A stretch of DNA of 64,000 bases, taken from contig NZ_QGGX01000004.1 of NCBI RefSeq assembly GCF_003148805.1, positions 1-64,000 on the forward strand, given 5' to 3'. The DNA is from Aminobacter sp. AP02 (GTDB lineage Bacteria; Pseudomonadota; Alphaproteobacteria; Rhizobiales; Rhizobiaceae). The notes beneath the pieces were generated by a model. The model was not told the DNA's origin. It saw nothing but the letters and a program-made list of their open reading frames with translations, and made no database searches. This document shows, piece after piece, positions 53,853 through 62,881 of the stretch (positions are counted from its first letter, which is position 1; the number at the start of each line of letters is the position of its first letter). The translations under genes were made by a program, and so were the position numbers.

Positions 53853-54850
53853 ATGACACCTTCCGCTACAGGCTGGTGCTCGCCGTTCTTGCCCTCGTAG
53901 CAGCCATCCTCTTTTTGCTTTCGCTGACGGTTGGTCCGGCGGCACTTGGCTTCACCGACGGCATCGCCGCACTGTTTTCCGCCAAGGCCGGCGCCATCGA
54001 ACTGATCATGCGCGAGATCCGCCTGCCACGCGCGCTGCTCGGCCTGATGGTCGGTGCGACGCTTGGCCTTTCAGGTGCGGCCCTGCAGGGCTATCTACGC
54101 AATCCGCTGGCGGAACCGGGACTGATCGGTGTTAGTGCAGCAGCCTCACTGGGCGCGGTCATCGCCATCTATTCCGGCCTGACCATGGTCATCCCGCTCG
54201 CGCTGCCGCTGTCTGCGCTGGCTGCGGCTGTGATTGCGGTGGTGGTCGTTCAGGCGCTCGCTGGCCTGCGCGGCGGCACGCTGACCATAATCCTGGCCGG
54301 TGTTGCCGTTTCGAGCTTCGCCGGCGCCCTGACGTCGCTTGCGCTTAATTTGTCGCCCAACCCATTCGCCGCGCTTGAGATCATGTTCTGGATGCTCGGC
54401 TCGCTCACCGACCGGTCGATGAGCCATGTCTGGCTCGCCGCGCCTTTCATGCTGGCAGGCTGGTTGATGCTGGCGGCACTCGGCCGCGCACTTGATGCGC
54501 TGACGCTCGGCAACGAAACGGCGGCAAGCATGGGCATCGACATGCGCCGCGTGCAGTCGCTGGCCGTGTTCGGAACGGCAGCATCGGTTGGCGCGGCAAC
54601 GGCGGTGTCGGGCGCCATCGGCTTCGTGGGCCTTATCGTGCCGCATGTGCTTAGACCGCTTGTCGGCGCGCGGCCATCGCGGCTGTTGCCGGCGTCGGCC
54701 CTGGGCGGCGCCTGCATGCTGCTTGCCGCAGACATTTTGGTTCGCGTCATCGCGCCGGACAGGGACCTCAAGCTCGGCGTGCTCACCGCCATCGTGGGGG
54801 CGCCTTTCTTCCTCTGGCTGGTTTATCGCACGAGAAGGAAACTCGCCTGA
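53849..54850 (+). CDS. btuC: Cobalamin ABC transporter permease, BtuC/FecCD family
   Basis: This 333-residue inner-membrane permease has about ten membrane segments. Family features are IRLPRALLGLMVGATLGLSGAALQGYLRNPLAEPGLIGVS and GAIGFVGLIVPHVLRPLVG. FecCD-family permeases also serve siderophores; the riboswitch, BtuB-like receptor and operon structure favour cobalamin. Confidence 0.92.
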   Translation: MNDTFRYRLVLAVLALVAAILFLLSLTVGPAALGFTDGIAALFSAKAGAIELIMREIRLPRALLGLMVGATLGLSGAALQGYLRNPLAEPGLIGVSAAASLGAVIAIYSGLTMVIPLALPLSALAAAVIAVVVVQALAGLRGGTLTIILAGVAVSSFAGALTSLALNLSPNPFAALEIMFWMLGSLTDRSMSHVWLAAPFMLAGWLMLAALGRALDALTLGNETAASMGIDMRRVQSLAVFGTAASVGAATAVSGAIGFVGLIVPHVLRPLVGARPSRLLPASALGGACMLLAADILVRVIAPDRDLKLGVLTAIVGAPFFLWLVYRTRRKLA

Positions 54851-55641
54851 TGTTGCTCGACGTTCAAAATCTTCAAGCGACACTTGGCGGAAGGTCCGTG
54901 CTCAACGGCCTGTCCTTTTCGGTCATGCCGGGCGAATTCATTGGTCTGATCGGACCCAATGGCGCTGGCAAGTCGACCCTGTTGCGGGCTCTTCTGGATC
55001 TTACGCCATGTGACGGTGCTGTCGCCCTTGGCGCGCTCGACGCCGCATATGTGGGTCCCAGAGAGCGCGCCCTGCAAATGTCCTATGTCGCGCAGGAGCG
55101 CGAGGTCGCCTGGGCCGTACCGGTCGAGATGCTGGTTGCGCTCGGCCGTTCGCCCCATCGACCGGGTTTTGCACCGCTTACCGATGCCGACCGCATTGCC
55201 GTCGAACGAGCGATGCAGCGGATGGAGGTCGACAATTTGCGCGACCGCCCGGCAACCGAGCTTTCAGGTGGTGAAAAGGCGCGCGTGCTCATTGCGCGCG
55301 CGCTGGCTCAAGAAACGCCGTTGTTGCTCGCCGACGAACCTGCTGCCGGCCTCGACCCGTCTCACCAGATCGCCTTGATGCGCCTGTTCGCCGAACTCGC
55401 GGCTAATGGAAAAAGCGTGGTCGCCTCGCTGCACGATCTCGGCCTCGCTGCGCGATGGTGTACCCGGCTTCTCCTCATCGATGCCGGCAGAATTGTCGCC
55501 GACGGACCTCCCTCACAGGTGCTGACCCCTCAAACCCTGCGCGACATCTATGGCGTCGAAGCCTTCTTCGGCGAGACGTCAGGCGGACTTGTCGTACAGC
55601 CGCTGGATCTCGTTGCCGCCGACACTGGAGCACGATCATGA
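54850..55641 (+). CDS. btuD: Cobalamin ABC transporter ATPase, BtuD-like
   Basis: This 263-residue ATPase has Walker A GPNGAGKST, signature ELSGGEKARVLIARAL, Walker B LLLADEPAAGLD and switch SLHDLGLAARWC. Start ATG 54850 overlaps the btuC stop by one base. It overlaps the next gene by four bases, which makes a five-gene coupled operon. Confidence 0.93.
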   Translation: MLLDVQNLQATLGGRSVLNGLSFSVMPGEFIGLIGPNGAGKSTLLRALLDLTPCDGAVALGALDAAYVGPRERALQMSYVAQEREVAWAVPVEMLVALGRSPHRPGFAPLTDADRIAVERAMQRMEVDNLRDRPATELSGGEKARVLIARALAQETPLLLADEPAAGLDPSHQIALMRLFAELAANGKSVVASLHDLGLAARWCTRLLLIDAGRIVADGPPSQVLTPQTLRDIYGVEAFFGETSGGLVVQPLDLVAADTGARS

Positions 55642-56663
55642 GTTTTCTGGAACAGTTGTTGCGCCGCCACCTGACAGACTGGCGCAGCGGATGGAGCATG
55701 GGCACGTTCGGCGCCATTGCCGAATTTCATCAGGACGACGGCGAGGTGGCGGTGATCGATGACCTTCTTACCCGGGCGACGCGTCGCGGAGGTGTCCGCA
55801 TCGATCGCAAGATGGTGCATGAACTGGTCCCTGTTGCTTATGAGACGCTGAGCCCCAAGCGGCATCGCTGGAGCCAGACGCTGGCACTATGCCTGCCCGA
55901 GGCAAAAGCCAGACGCAGCGGCAACAGTGTCCTGACGGAGATCGGTCCCGACGATCATGCCATTCGCGGGATCGACCGTACCGGCATCCTGTTTGACATG
56001 GGGCTGTCGCTGCCGCAATGCGACTTCTGCATCCGGACCAGCGACCCCAAGCTTCTGACGATGCTGAGGGCCAATCTCGGCGGCTCGGTCTTTGACCCGG
56101 CCAATGGCGCCATGCCAGCCATCCTGAACACGCATCCGCATCGCGTCGCCCTGACCAATATCGGGCGTGTCGAGGTCTACCAAAAGATTGGCGGGCCCGA
56201 CACTGGCGGCGTCTCGCCGGCAGGGCCACATACGCACGTTTTGCCAAAGCTGTTGAAGGGTGGGCGCACGCATTCGGCCAACGCGCCTATCCCAGAGGGC
56301 CTGCTGCCGCTCGGGGCGCTGCATCCGGGAAATCCCGTCATTGATCCGCTGGGCAACGATCGGTCTTTCGACCTGCATCTGCATGCGGAGTTCCAGGAAC
56401 TGCTCGGGGTTTTCGGAACGGCGGAATCCCTGGCCGGCAAGAACGCGGTCCATGAAGCCCTCGACGTGGCAATGGGAGCTGAGCAGGCCCTGGTACCTGC
56501 GGGACGGTTTGCGCGTTCGGCGGCCCGGATCGCACTACGCCAAAAGGCACGGCTTGCCGAGTATTTTGGCGATCAGGCGCTGATCCGCAAAGTTACCGCA
56601 TGGCAGGGCCTGCTTGAGCAGTCCGAGCCCGAAAGCGAAGACGACGACGCGCCAGGGCATTGA
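55638..56663 (+). CDS. Conserved protein of the cobalamin operon, DUF6925-like
   Basis: This 341-residue soluble protein has no signal peptide or membrane segment. It starts MSFLEQLLRRHLTDWRSGWSMGTFGAIAEF and carries CDFCIRT in mid-protein and several His-rich spots (NTHPHRV, GPHTHVLPK, DLHLHAEFQELLG), suggestive of metal or corrinoid contacts. I associate it with DUF6925, from memory and not from a search. It shares an ATGA overlap with btuD, so it is under the same riboswitch, and a role in cobalamin uptake or processing is likely. The catalytic role is unknown. Confidence 0.72.
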   Translation: MSFLEQLLRRHLTDWRSGWSMGTFGAIAEFHQDDGEVAVIDDLLTRATRRGGVRIDRKMVHELVPVAYETLSPKRHRWSQTLALCLPEAKARRSGNSVLTEIGPDDHAIRGIDRTGILFDMGLSLPQCDFCIRTSDPKLLTMLRANLGGSVFDPANGAMPAILNTHPHRVALTNIGRVEVYQKIGGPDTGGVSPAGPHTHVLPKLLKGGRTHSANAPIPEGLLPLGALHPGNPVIDPLGNDRSFDLHLHAEFQELLGVFGTAESLAGKNAVHEALDVAMGAEQALVPAGRFARSAARIALRQKARLAEYFGDQALIRKVTAWQGLLEQSEPESEDDDAPGH

Positions 56664-56760
56664 TACGCTAGAAATCACCAGCCTGCGCGCCAATCGGAGA
56701 GAGCGCGACCGAACGATACTCAACCAGCACCCCGGATCACGGATCGGTCCCAACCTGCGG

Positions 56761-58530
56761 TCAGTGCGAGTCCTTGGGCACGTCCTTGCCACGGTAGCCA
56801 CGAAGGAAGTCGAAATCCGCACCGGTGTCCGCGCCGGTCACGTGTCTATGGTAGAGCTGGGCGTAGCCGCTCTTCGGCTGCTCTACCGGACTGCTCCATG
56901 CTGCCAGCCGGCGCTCGATCTCGGCTTGCGGGATATCGAGATGCAGGCGCCGATTGGGCACGTCGAGTTCGATGAAATCGCCATCCTGCACGATCGCAAG
57001 CGGGCCGCCAGCGGCGGCCTCGGGACTGGTGTGGAGGATCACAGTGCCGTAGGCAGTACCAGACATGCGCGCGTCCGAGATGCGCACCATGTCGGTAATT
57101 CCCTTCTTGAGCACCTTCGACGGCAGGCCCATGTTGCCGACCTCGGCCATGCCGGGATAGCCGCGCGGCCCGCAATTCTTGAGCACCATCACGCAAGTCT
57201 CATCGATATCGAGATCAGGGTCGTCGATCTTCCTCTTGTAGTCGCCAATGTCTTCAAAGACCACGGCTCGGCCGCGATGCACCATCAGAGAGGGGGTTGC
57301 GGCCGAAGGCTTCAGCACCGCGCCATTTGGGGCCAGATTGCCACGCAGCACTGCAATGCCGCCTTGTGCGGTCAATGCGCTGTTTACCGGGCGGATGACA
57401 TCGGTGTTCCAGTTGGACGCGTCCTTGACTTCATCCCATAGGGTCTCGCCGGAAACAGTTAGCGTATCCTTGTTGAGCAGGCCGCCTTCGCCCAGGGCCT
57501 TAAGAACGACGGGCAAGCCCCCGGCGTAGAAGAATTCTTCCATCAGATATTTGCCGGACGGCATGAGGTTGACGATGGTCGGCACGTCGCGCCCCAGCCG
57601 GTCCCAATCGTCGAGCGTCAGATCGACTTCGGTGCGGCCAGACAGCGCCAGAAGGTGGACGACGGCATTTGTCGAACCACCGATGGCGCCATTGCAGCGG
57701 ATGGCATTCTCAAAGGCAGCCCTCGTCAGCACGTCGGACGGCTTCAAGTCGTCCTTGACCATCTGCACGATGCGGCGGCCGGTCAGCTGGGCCATTACGC
57801 GGCGACGGCTATCCACGGCCGGGATGGCGGCATTGCCGGACAGGGCCATACCCAAGGCCTCGGCCATCGAAGCCATGGTCGATGCCGTACCCATCGTGTT
57901 GCACGATCCAGGAGAGCGGCTCATGGCCTGTTCGGCCTCGAGGAAATCGGCCTGGCTCATCGTCCCGGCCTTGATCGCCTCCGACATCTGCCACAGCGCG
58001 GTGCCTGAGCCGATGCGTTCGTTTCGGAACCAGCCGTTCAGCATCGGCCCGCCGGTGACCACGATCGCTGGAATGTCGACCGAGGCAGCCCCCATCAAGA
58101 GCGCGGGCGTGGTCTTGTCGCAGCCGACCATGAGCACCACGCCGTCGAGCGGGTTGGCCCGCAACGCCTCTTCGACATCCATCGAAGCGAGGTTGCGATA
58201 CATCATTGCAGTTGGACGCAGCGCGCTTTCGCCCGGCGAAAAGACCGGAAATTCCAGCGGCAGGCCGCCGGCTTCGTAAATGCCGTGTTTCACGCGTTCC
58301 GCCAGGTCGCGCAAATGCGCGTTGCACGGCGTCAACTCCGACCAGGTATTGCATATACCAATGACTGGCCGACCATCGAACAGATCTGCCGGCAGCCCTT
58401 GGTTTTTCATCCATGACCGGTGATAGATATGGTCGCGCGACGTGCCGCCGAACCATTCGGTTGAACGCAGCTTGCGGGGCCATTGAGCCGGCACGAATTT
58501 TGTCGGCTGCGGCTTGGTGTGTACTGTCAC
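56761..58530 (-). CDS. IlvD/Edd-family sugar-acid dehydratase (L-arabinonate dehydratase type)
   Basis: This 589-residue iron-sulfur dehydratase removes water from a sugar acid. It has the family cysteines in GICNTWSELTPCN, VGCDKTTPALLMG and SPGSCNTMGTASTM, and the sugar-acid subgroup mark STEWFGGTSRDH at the N terminus. It therefore fits L-arabinonate, D-xylonate or D-fuconate dehydratases better than true dihydroxyacid dehydratase (IlvD). It is the last gene of the sugar transporter operon, starting in the last codon of the GntR gene. The probable pathway is oxidative, non-phosphorylated sugar breakdown. Confidence 0.88.
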   Translation of the reverse strand: MTVHTKPQPTKFVPAQWPRKLRSTEWFGGTSRDHIYHRSWMKNQGLPADLFDGRPVIGICNTWSELTPCNAHLRDLAERVKHGIYEAGGLPLEFPVFSPGESALRPTAMMYRNLASMDVEEALRANPLDGVVLMVGCDKTTPALLMGAASVDIPAIVVTGGPMLNGWFRNERIGSGTALWQMSEAIKAGTMSQADFLEAEQAMSRSPGSCNTMGTASTMASMAEALGMALSGNAAIPAVDSRRRVMAQLTGRRIVQMVKDDLKPSDVLTRAAFENAIRCNGAIGGSTNAVVHLLALSGRTEVDLTLDDWDRLGRDVPTIVNLMPSGKYLMEEFFYAGGLPVVLKALGEGGLLNKDTLTVSGETLWDEVKDASNWNTDVIRPVNSALTAQGGIAVLRGNLAPNGAVLKPSAATPSLMVHRGRAVVFEDIGDYKRKIDDPDLDIDETCVMVLKNCGPRGYPGMAEVGNMGLPSKVLKKGITDMVRISDARMSGTAYGTVILHTSPEAAAGGPLAIVQDGDFIELDVPNRRLHLDIPQAEIERRLAAWSSPVEQPKSGYAQLYHRHVTGADTGADFDFLRGYRGKDVPKDSH

Positions 58531-59288
58531 GCGGTTGGCCCTCCTGGCGGTTGCTTGCCAGTCACTTCCGACACCCTGTCGACGCCTTCCTGGATGACCT
58601 TGCGCATGGCATTGCGGGCGGCCTCTGGATTGCGCATTTCGATCGCGACCGCGATCGCACGATGGCGCTCGACAGTGAGCTTGTGCTGTCTGGTGTTGGG
58701 GATGGGCGAACTGACCCTGAATGTCGCGGCCAGGGCCACTTCAATCAGCGCACTGATGGCGCGCATGAATGGGTTCTGCGATGCTTCCGCAACTGCCACA
58801 TGAAACCGCAGATCATATTCGACGAAGTCCTGTCCCGAAACGGTCGGCTCGCCCATGTGATCAACCCAGGAGTAGAGCTCGGCAACCTGCTCGTCCGAGC
58901 GTCGCCCTGCAGCAAGTGCGGCGGCCTCCGGCTCGAGCGCGAGGCGCATCTCGGAGAGGCTGAACAGGAATTTGGCGTCGACAGCGCCGACCTCCGCATG
59001 CCACTGCAGGATATCAGGATCAAACAGGTTCCAGCCTTGCCGGGACAGAACCCGCGTACCTACCTTCGCCTTTGGTTGCACCATCCCCTTGGCGGCGAGT
59101 GTTTTCAGGGCTTCGCGCATGACAGTGCGCGAAACGCCGTAACGATGTTGCAACTCGCTATCGCGTGGCAGGATCGAATTCTCGGGGTAGACCCCTCCCA
59201 CGATGCTGCGGCCCAGGTCGCCCATGACATGACCGTGGAAGCCTTTGGCGGGAAGCGTGCGGATGATGCCGCCCTGAATCGACTTCAT
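58527..59288 (-). CDS. GntR/FadR-family transcriptional regulator
   Basis: This 253-residue regulator has an N-terminal winged helix (LGRSIVGGVYPENSILPRDSELQHRYGVSRTVMREALKTLAAKGMV) and a C-terminal FCD ligand-binding domain with metal-site candidates D and H in YDLRFHVAVAEAS and H in TVERHRAI. ATG 59288 overlaps the permease stop. It lies between transporter and dehydratase genes, so it probably senses a sugar-acid intermediate and controls this operon through a site such as the palindrome at 63902. Confidence 0.92.
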   Translation of the reverse strand: MKSIQGGIIRTLPAKGFHGHVMGDLGRSIVGGVYPENSILPRDSELQHRYGVSRTVMREALKTLAAKGMVQPKAKVGTRVLSRQGWNLFDPDILQWHAEVGAVDAKFLFSLSEMRLALEPEAAALAAGRRSDEQVAELYSWVDHMGEPTVSGQDFVEYDLRFHVAVAEASQNPFMRAISALIEVALAATFRVSSPIPNTRQHKLTVERHRAIAVAIEMRNPEAARNAMRKVIQEGVDRVSEVTGKQPPGGPTA

Positions 59289-60268
59289 GGAATGGCGCCT
59301 CTCAATGACCCCTTGCGGGCCGACAAGACAACCAATAGCCGCTGGAGTGCGATGAAGGCAAAGAGCAACAGGCCGACGACGATCTTCGTCCACCAGCTCG
59401 ACAAGGTGCCGTCAAAGACGATGTAGGTTTGGATAATCCCCTGGATAATGACCCCGACAAAGGTGCCCGCAACCAGTCCCACACCACCGGTCAGGAGTGT
59501 GCCTCCAATGACGACCGCAGCAATCGTGTCGAGTTCGACGCCGACTGCCGACAGCGAATACCCCGCCGAAGTGTAGAGCGAAAAAACAATGCCAGCGAGG
59601 CCAGACAGAAAGCCTGACAGGGCGTAGATGGCAATGGTCGTGCGCGCGACCGGCACTCCCATCAGTTCGGCCGACACCTTGTTGCCGCCGATGGCGTAAA
59701 CATAGGAGCCGAAGCGCGTGAAATGCGCGAGCATGATGCCAGCGACGAAGACCAACACCATCAACCCGCCTATGAACGTGATGCGCCCACCGCCTGGCAT
59801 GCGCACGAACAGTCCCGATAGGGTCGAATAGAACTCATGCTTGATCGGGATGGATTCGGTGGTGATGACGAAGGCCATGCCGCGGGCCAGGAACATGCCG
59901 GCGAGCGTGACGATGAAGGCCGGCACGTCGAGATAGTGGATCACTGCACCCATCACCGCGCCGAATGCCGTGGCAATGACCAGAGCGATGAAAAAGGCGG
60001 CCAGCGGGTGAACCCCATACCAACTGATCAGCACGGCGATTAGAACGCCCGTGAAACCGATGACGGATCCAACGGACAGATCGATGCCGCCGGACAGGAT
60101 GACGAAGGTCATGCCCACCGCCGCAATGCCGAGGAAGGCGTTGTCCGTGAGCAGATTGCCCAGCACGCGCGTCGAGAGCATATTGGGAAACTGAAATACG
60201 CACACCGCGTAGGCGAGCACGCAGATCACCACTGTGGCGTAAAAGGGCAGGAGGCGTGAAGACATCAT
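59285..60268 (-). CDS. yjfF: Sugar ABC transporter permease (YjfF type)
   Basis: This 327-residue inner-membrane permease of the BPD-transp-2 (RbsC) family has about ten membrane segments, among them FLGIAAVGMTFVILSGGIDLSVGSVIGFTGVLIAVL. Two adjacent ATGs (60268, 60265) overlap the stop of the preceding permease gene. Paired with the next permease it resembles the galactofuranose importer YtfQRT-YjfF of E. coli. Confidence 0.88.
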   Translation of the reverse strand: MMSSRLLPFYATVVICVLAYAVCVFQFPNMLSTRVLGNLLTDNAFLGIAAVGMTFVILSGGIDLSVGSVIGFTGVLIAVLISWYGVHPLAAFFIALVIATAFGAVMGAVIHYLDVPAFIVTLAGMFLARGMAFVITTESIPIKHEFYSTLSGLFVRMPGGGRITFIGGLMVLVFVAGIMLAHFTRFGSYVYAIGGNKVSAELMGVPVARTTIAIYALSGFLSGLAGIVFSLYTSAGYSLSAVGVELDTIAAVVIGGTLLTGGVGLVAGTFVGVIIQGIIQTYIVFDGTLSSWWTKIVVGLLLFAFIALQRLLVVLSARKGSLRGAIP

Positions 60269-61278
60269 TTCACACCGGCCTTTTTCGGCGCCAGCTCGGC
60301 CCTGACCCACCAACCGAAGCCGGATAGCGAGGCGGACTGCGCAAGCAGGATCATGATGATCACGCAAGCCTTTACGATCAAATTGTATTCCGGCGGAAAA
60401 CCGGAGATCAAAATGCCGGTGTTCATCGACTGTATAATGATGGCTCCAAGCATCGACATCAGGATGGAGAAGCGCCCGCCAAGAAGCGACGTTCCGCCGA
60501 TGACCACGGCAAGGATCGCGTCGAGCTCCAGCCAAAGACCGGCATTGTTGGCGTCGGCGCCGCGAATATCAGCGGCAACTATGATGCCTGCCAAGGCGGC
60601 GCAGAAGCCACTGAACGTGTAGACAAGTATCAGCAGCCCCCGACTGTTGATGCCGGCGTAACTCGACGCTGAGCGGTTGACGCCGATGGACTCGATAAGC
60701 AGACCGAGCGCTGTGCGTCGGATGACGAAAGTGCTCAAAAGTACCAAGACAGCCGCAATGATCACCGGCATCGGCAGGCCGAGGAAAGAGCCGCTGCCAA
60801 AGAAGATCAGGCCAGGCTCGACGAACGTGACTATCACACCTTCGGTGATCAGCTGGGCAATTCCGCGACCGGCCACCATCAGGATCAGCGTTGCCACGAT
60901 CGGCTGCAAATCGAGAACCGCTACCAGCAAGCCATTCAGCAAGCCGCAGGCGATGCCGGTGGCAAGTGCTGCGGCAAGCACAACCGGCAATGCGTGGCCA
61001 TCGACGGTCATCGTGGCAGCTACGGCGCCTGCCATCGCCATCACGGCTCCAACCGAAAGGTCGACGCCTTTCGAGGCAATGACGGGTGTCATGCCGATGG
61101 CCAGGATGGCAACCGGGGCGCCGCGGTTCAGAACGTCGACCAGACTGCCAAACAGCCGGCCATCCTGGAGGCGCAGCTCAAAGAAGCCGGGGAATGCCAG
61201 CCAGTTGAAAAACAGGATGATCGCCAAGCATATCAGCTGCGGCAACGCCTTGCGCAGGCCAGCTGGGAGTGCGTTCAT
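60265..61278 (-). CDS. ytfT: Sugar ABC transporter permease (YtfT type)
   Basis: This 337-residue permease of the RbsC family has the motif PVIASKGVDLSVGAVMAMAGAVAATM and about ten membrane segments. It overlaps the ATPase gene at its start and the second permease at its end, both by four bases. The two-permease arrangement is typical of the YtfT-YjfF pair. Confidence 0.88.
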   Translation of the reverse strand: MNALPAGLRKALPQLICLAIILFFNWLAFPGFFELRLQDGRLFGSLVDVLNRGAPVAILAIGMTPVIASKGVDLSVGAVMAMAGAVAATMTVDGHALPVVLAAALATGIACGLLNGLLVAVLDLQPIVATLILMVAGRGIAQLITEGVIVTFVEPGLIFFGSGSFLGLPMPVIIAAVLVLLSTFVIRRTALGLLIESIGVNRSASSYAGINSRGLLILVYTFSGFCAALAGIIVAADIRGADANNAGLWLELDAILAVVIGGTSLLGGRFSILMSMLGAIIIQSMNTGILISGFPPEYNLIVKACVIIMILLAQSASLSGFGWWVRAELAPKKAGVK

Positions 61279-62786
61279 TGCGCCGCTCCTTCCTGCGCGA
61301 TGGCGCGCATGATGTTGCCTGTCGAAATGTCGTTGCCGGTCAATTCGCCCACGTGGACGCGGTCGCGGATTACGCGCACCCGCGTCGAATAGGCAACAAT
61401 CTCTTCAATTTCCGAGGAGATGACGACCAGGGCAAGTCCATCGTCGCAAAGCCGGTTGATCAGTTCAATGATCTCGGCATGTGCGCCTACATCGATCCCG
61501 CGTGTCGGTTCATCGAGGATCAGGAACCGCGGCTGGGTTGCCAGCCAGCGCGCGAGGATCACCTTTTGCTGATTGCCGCCGGAAAGCAGTTTCACCGGTT
61601 TTTCGATATCGGTGGTGCGGATATCGAGCGCCTTGACGAACCGGGTCGCCAGATCCGTCTGCTCGCGCGTCGACATGCGTTTGAACCAGCCGTGGCGGGC
61701 CTGGAGGGCGAGCGCGATGTTTTCGCGAACCGAAAGATCGCCAATGATGCCGTCGGCCTTGCGGTCTTCCGGGCAGAGCCCGAAACCGAAGCGGATCGCA
61801 GCGCGCGGCGAAGCAATCCTGACTGGTCTGCCTTCGATCTCGATCGAACCGCTGTCGGGCATGTCGACGCCGAACATCAGCCGCGCGGTTTCAGTGCGCC
61901 CAGACCCCAGAAGGCCCGCCACGCCAACCACCTCGCCAGCGCCAATCGTCAAGTCGAAGGGGGCAATTGAACGCGCCCGACCAAATTGCCCAAAGCTGAT
62001 CTTGCGCTCCGAGGCTGCCGGTGCAAGACGCCGGCCGTGCTCTGTCGCTGCGGCAAGGGTGCGGCCGAGCATCAAGGAGACGAGCTCGACTTTCGACAAA
62101 AGCTTGCTTTCATGGGTTCCCATGACCCTACCGTTGCGCAGGACGGTAATCCGGTCGCTCACCGCATACACCTGGTCGAGGAAATGCGTGATGAAGATTA
62201 TGCCGATGCCGCGCGCTCGCAGCTTTCGCATTACGGCAAAAAGCAATTCGACTTCATGACTGTCGAGGCTGGCGGTTGGCTCATCAAGGACAAGCACGGC
62301 GCCCGACATGTCGACCGCCCGGGCGATTGCGATCAACTGCTGCACAGCGACAGAAAAACTGGAGAGCTGCGCACTGACGTCGATAGAGATATCATATTGG
62401 GCGAGCAGCGCCCTCGCTTGTCGGCGCATGCTTCTTGCATCCACGAGGCCGAACCGTTTTGGCTGGCGGCCGATGTACAGGTTCTCCGCCACGGTCAGGT
62501 TCGGCAGCAGATTGACCTCCTGATAAACGGTACCGATGCCGAGTTGCTGCGCATGCAGCGTGTCTCGTACTGCGACCGGCTCGCCGTTGAGCACGATGAC
62601 CCCGCTATCGGCTTTCACGACGCCTGTCAGAACCTTGATCAGGGTCGACTTGCCAGCCCCGTTTTCGCCAAGCAACGCGTGGATTTCACCACTTCGGATC
62701 GAGAAGTCCACGTTGTCCAAGGCCTTGAAACCCAGGAACGATTTGCAGATACCTTTTGCGACGAGTCGCGGCTCAGGCTCGCTCAC
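61275..62786 (-). CDS. ytfR: Sugar ABC transporter ATP-binding protein (YtfR type)
   Basis: This is a fused double ATPase of about 503 residues. The first half has GENGAGKST and LSSFSVAVQQLIAIARAV followed by VLVLDEPTASLD; the second has a degenerate Walker A (GLLGSGRTE) and LLSGGNQQKVILARWL with LILDEPTRGIDVGA, the usual pattern for sugar importers. I choose GTG 62786, which follows GGAGG by five bases; a TTG at 62807 would place the ribosome site inside the gene. It lies 95 bases after ytfQ. Confidence 0.9.
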   Translation of the reverse strand: MSEPEPRLVAKGICKSFLGFKALDNVDFSIRSGEIHALLGENGAGKSTLIKVLTGVVKADSGVIVLNGEPVAVRDTLHAQQLGIGTVYQEVNLLPNLTVAENLYIGRQPKRFGLVDARSMRRQARALLAQYDISIDVSAQLSSFSVAVQQLIAIARAVDMSGAVLVLDEPTASLDSHEVELLFAVMRKLRARGIGIIFITHFLDQVYAVSDRITVLRNGRVMGTHESKLLSKVELVSLMLGRTLAAATEHGRRLAPAASERKISFGQFGRARSIAPFDLTIGAGEVVGVAGLLGSGRTETARLMFGVDMPDSGSIEIEGRPVRIASPRAAIRFGFGLCPEDRKADGIIGDLSVRENIALALQARHGWFKRMSTREQTDLATRFVKALDIRTTDIEKPVKLLSGGNQQKVILARWLATQPRFLILDEPTRGIDVGAHAEIIELINRLCDDGLALVVISSEIEEIVAYSTRVRVIRDRVHVGELTGNDISTGNIMRAIAQEGAAQ

Positions 62787-62842
62787 GACGTCCTCCACGC
62801 AAGTCAAACGGCGTTTGGTCTCCGTCCGATCACTTTGAAAGG

Positions 62843-62870
62843 CGAGCCGGGCGCTGGCGCGTCCGGCTCG
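62843..62870 (-). other. Intercistronic stem-loop after ytfQ
   Basis: CGAGCCGG (62843-62850) pairs with CCGGCTCG (62863-62870) around a 12-base loop, between the binding-protein stop and the ATPase start. Only a short CCTTTC follows on the minus strand, so it is more likely a message-stabilising or attenuating hairpin than a full terminator. Confidence 0.5.
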
Positions 62871-62881
62871 TTGAGGCGACG

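Noticed and set aside
56761-58530. Assignment of the dehydratase as IlvD of branched-chain amino-acid synthesis
   Set aside because: The TEWFGG N-terminal motif and placement in a sugar transporter operon with a GntR regulator fit a sugar-acid dehydratase better.
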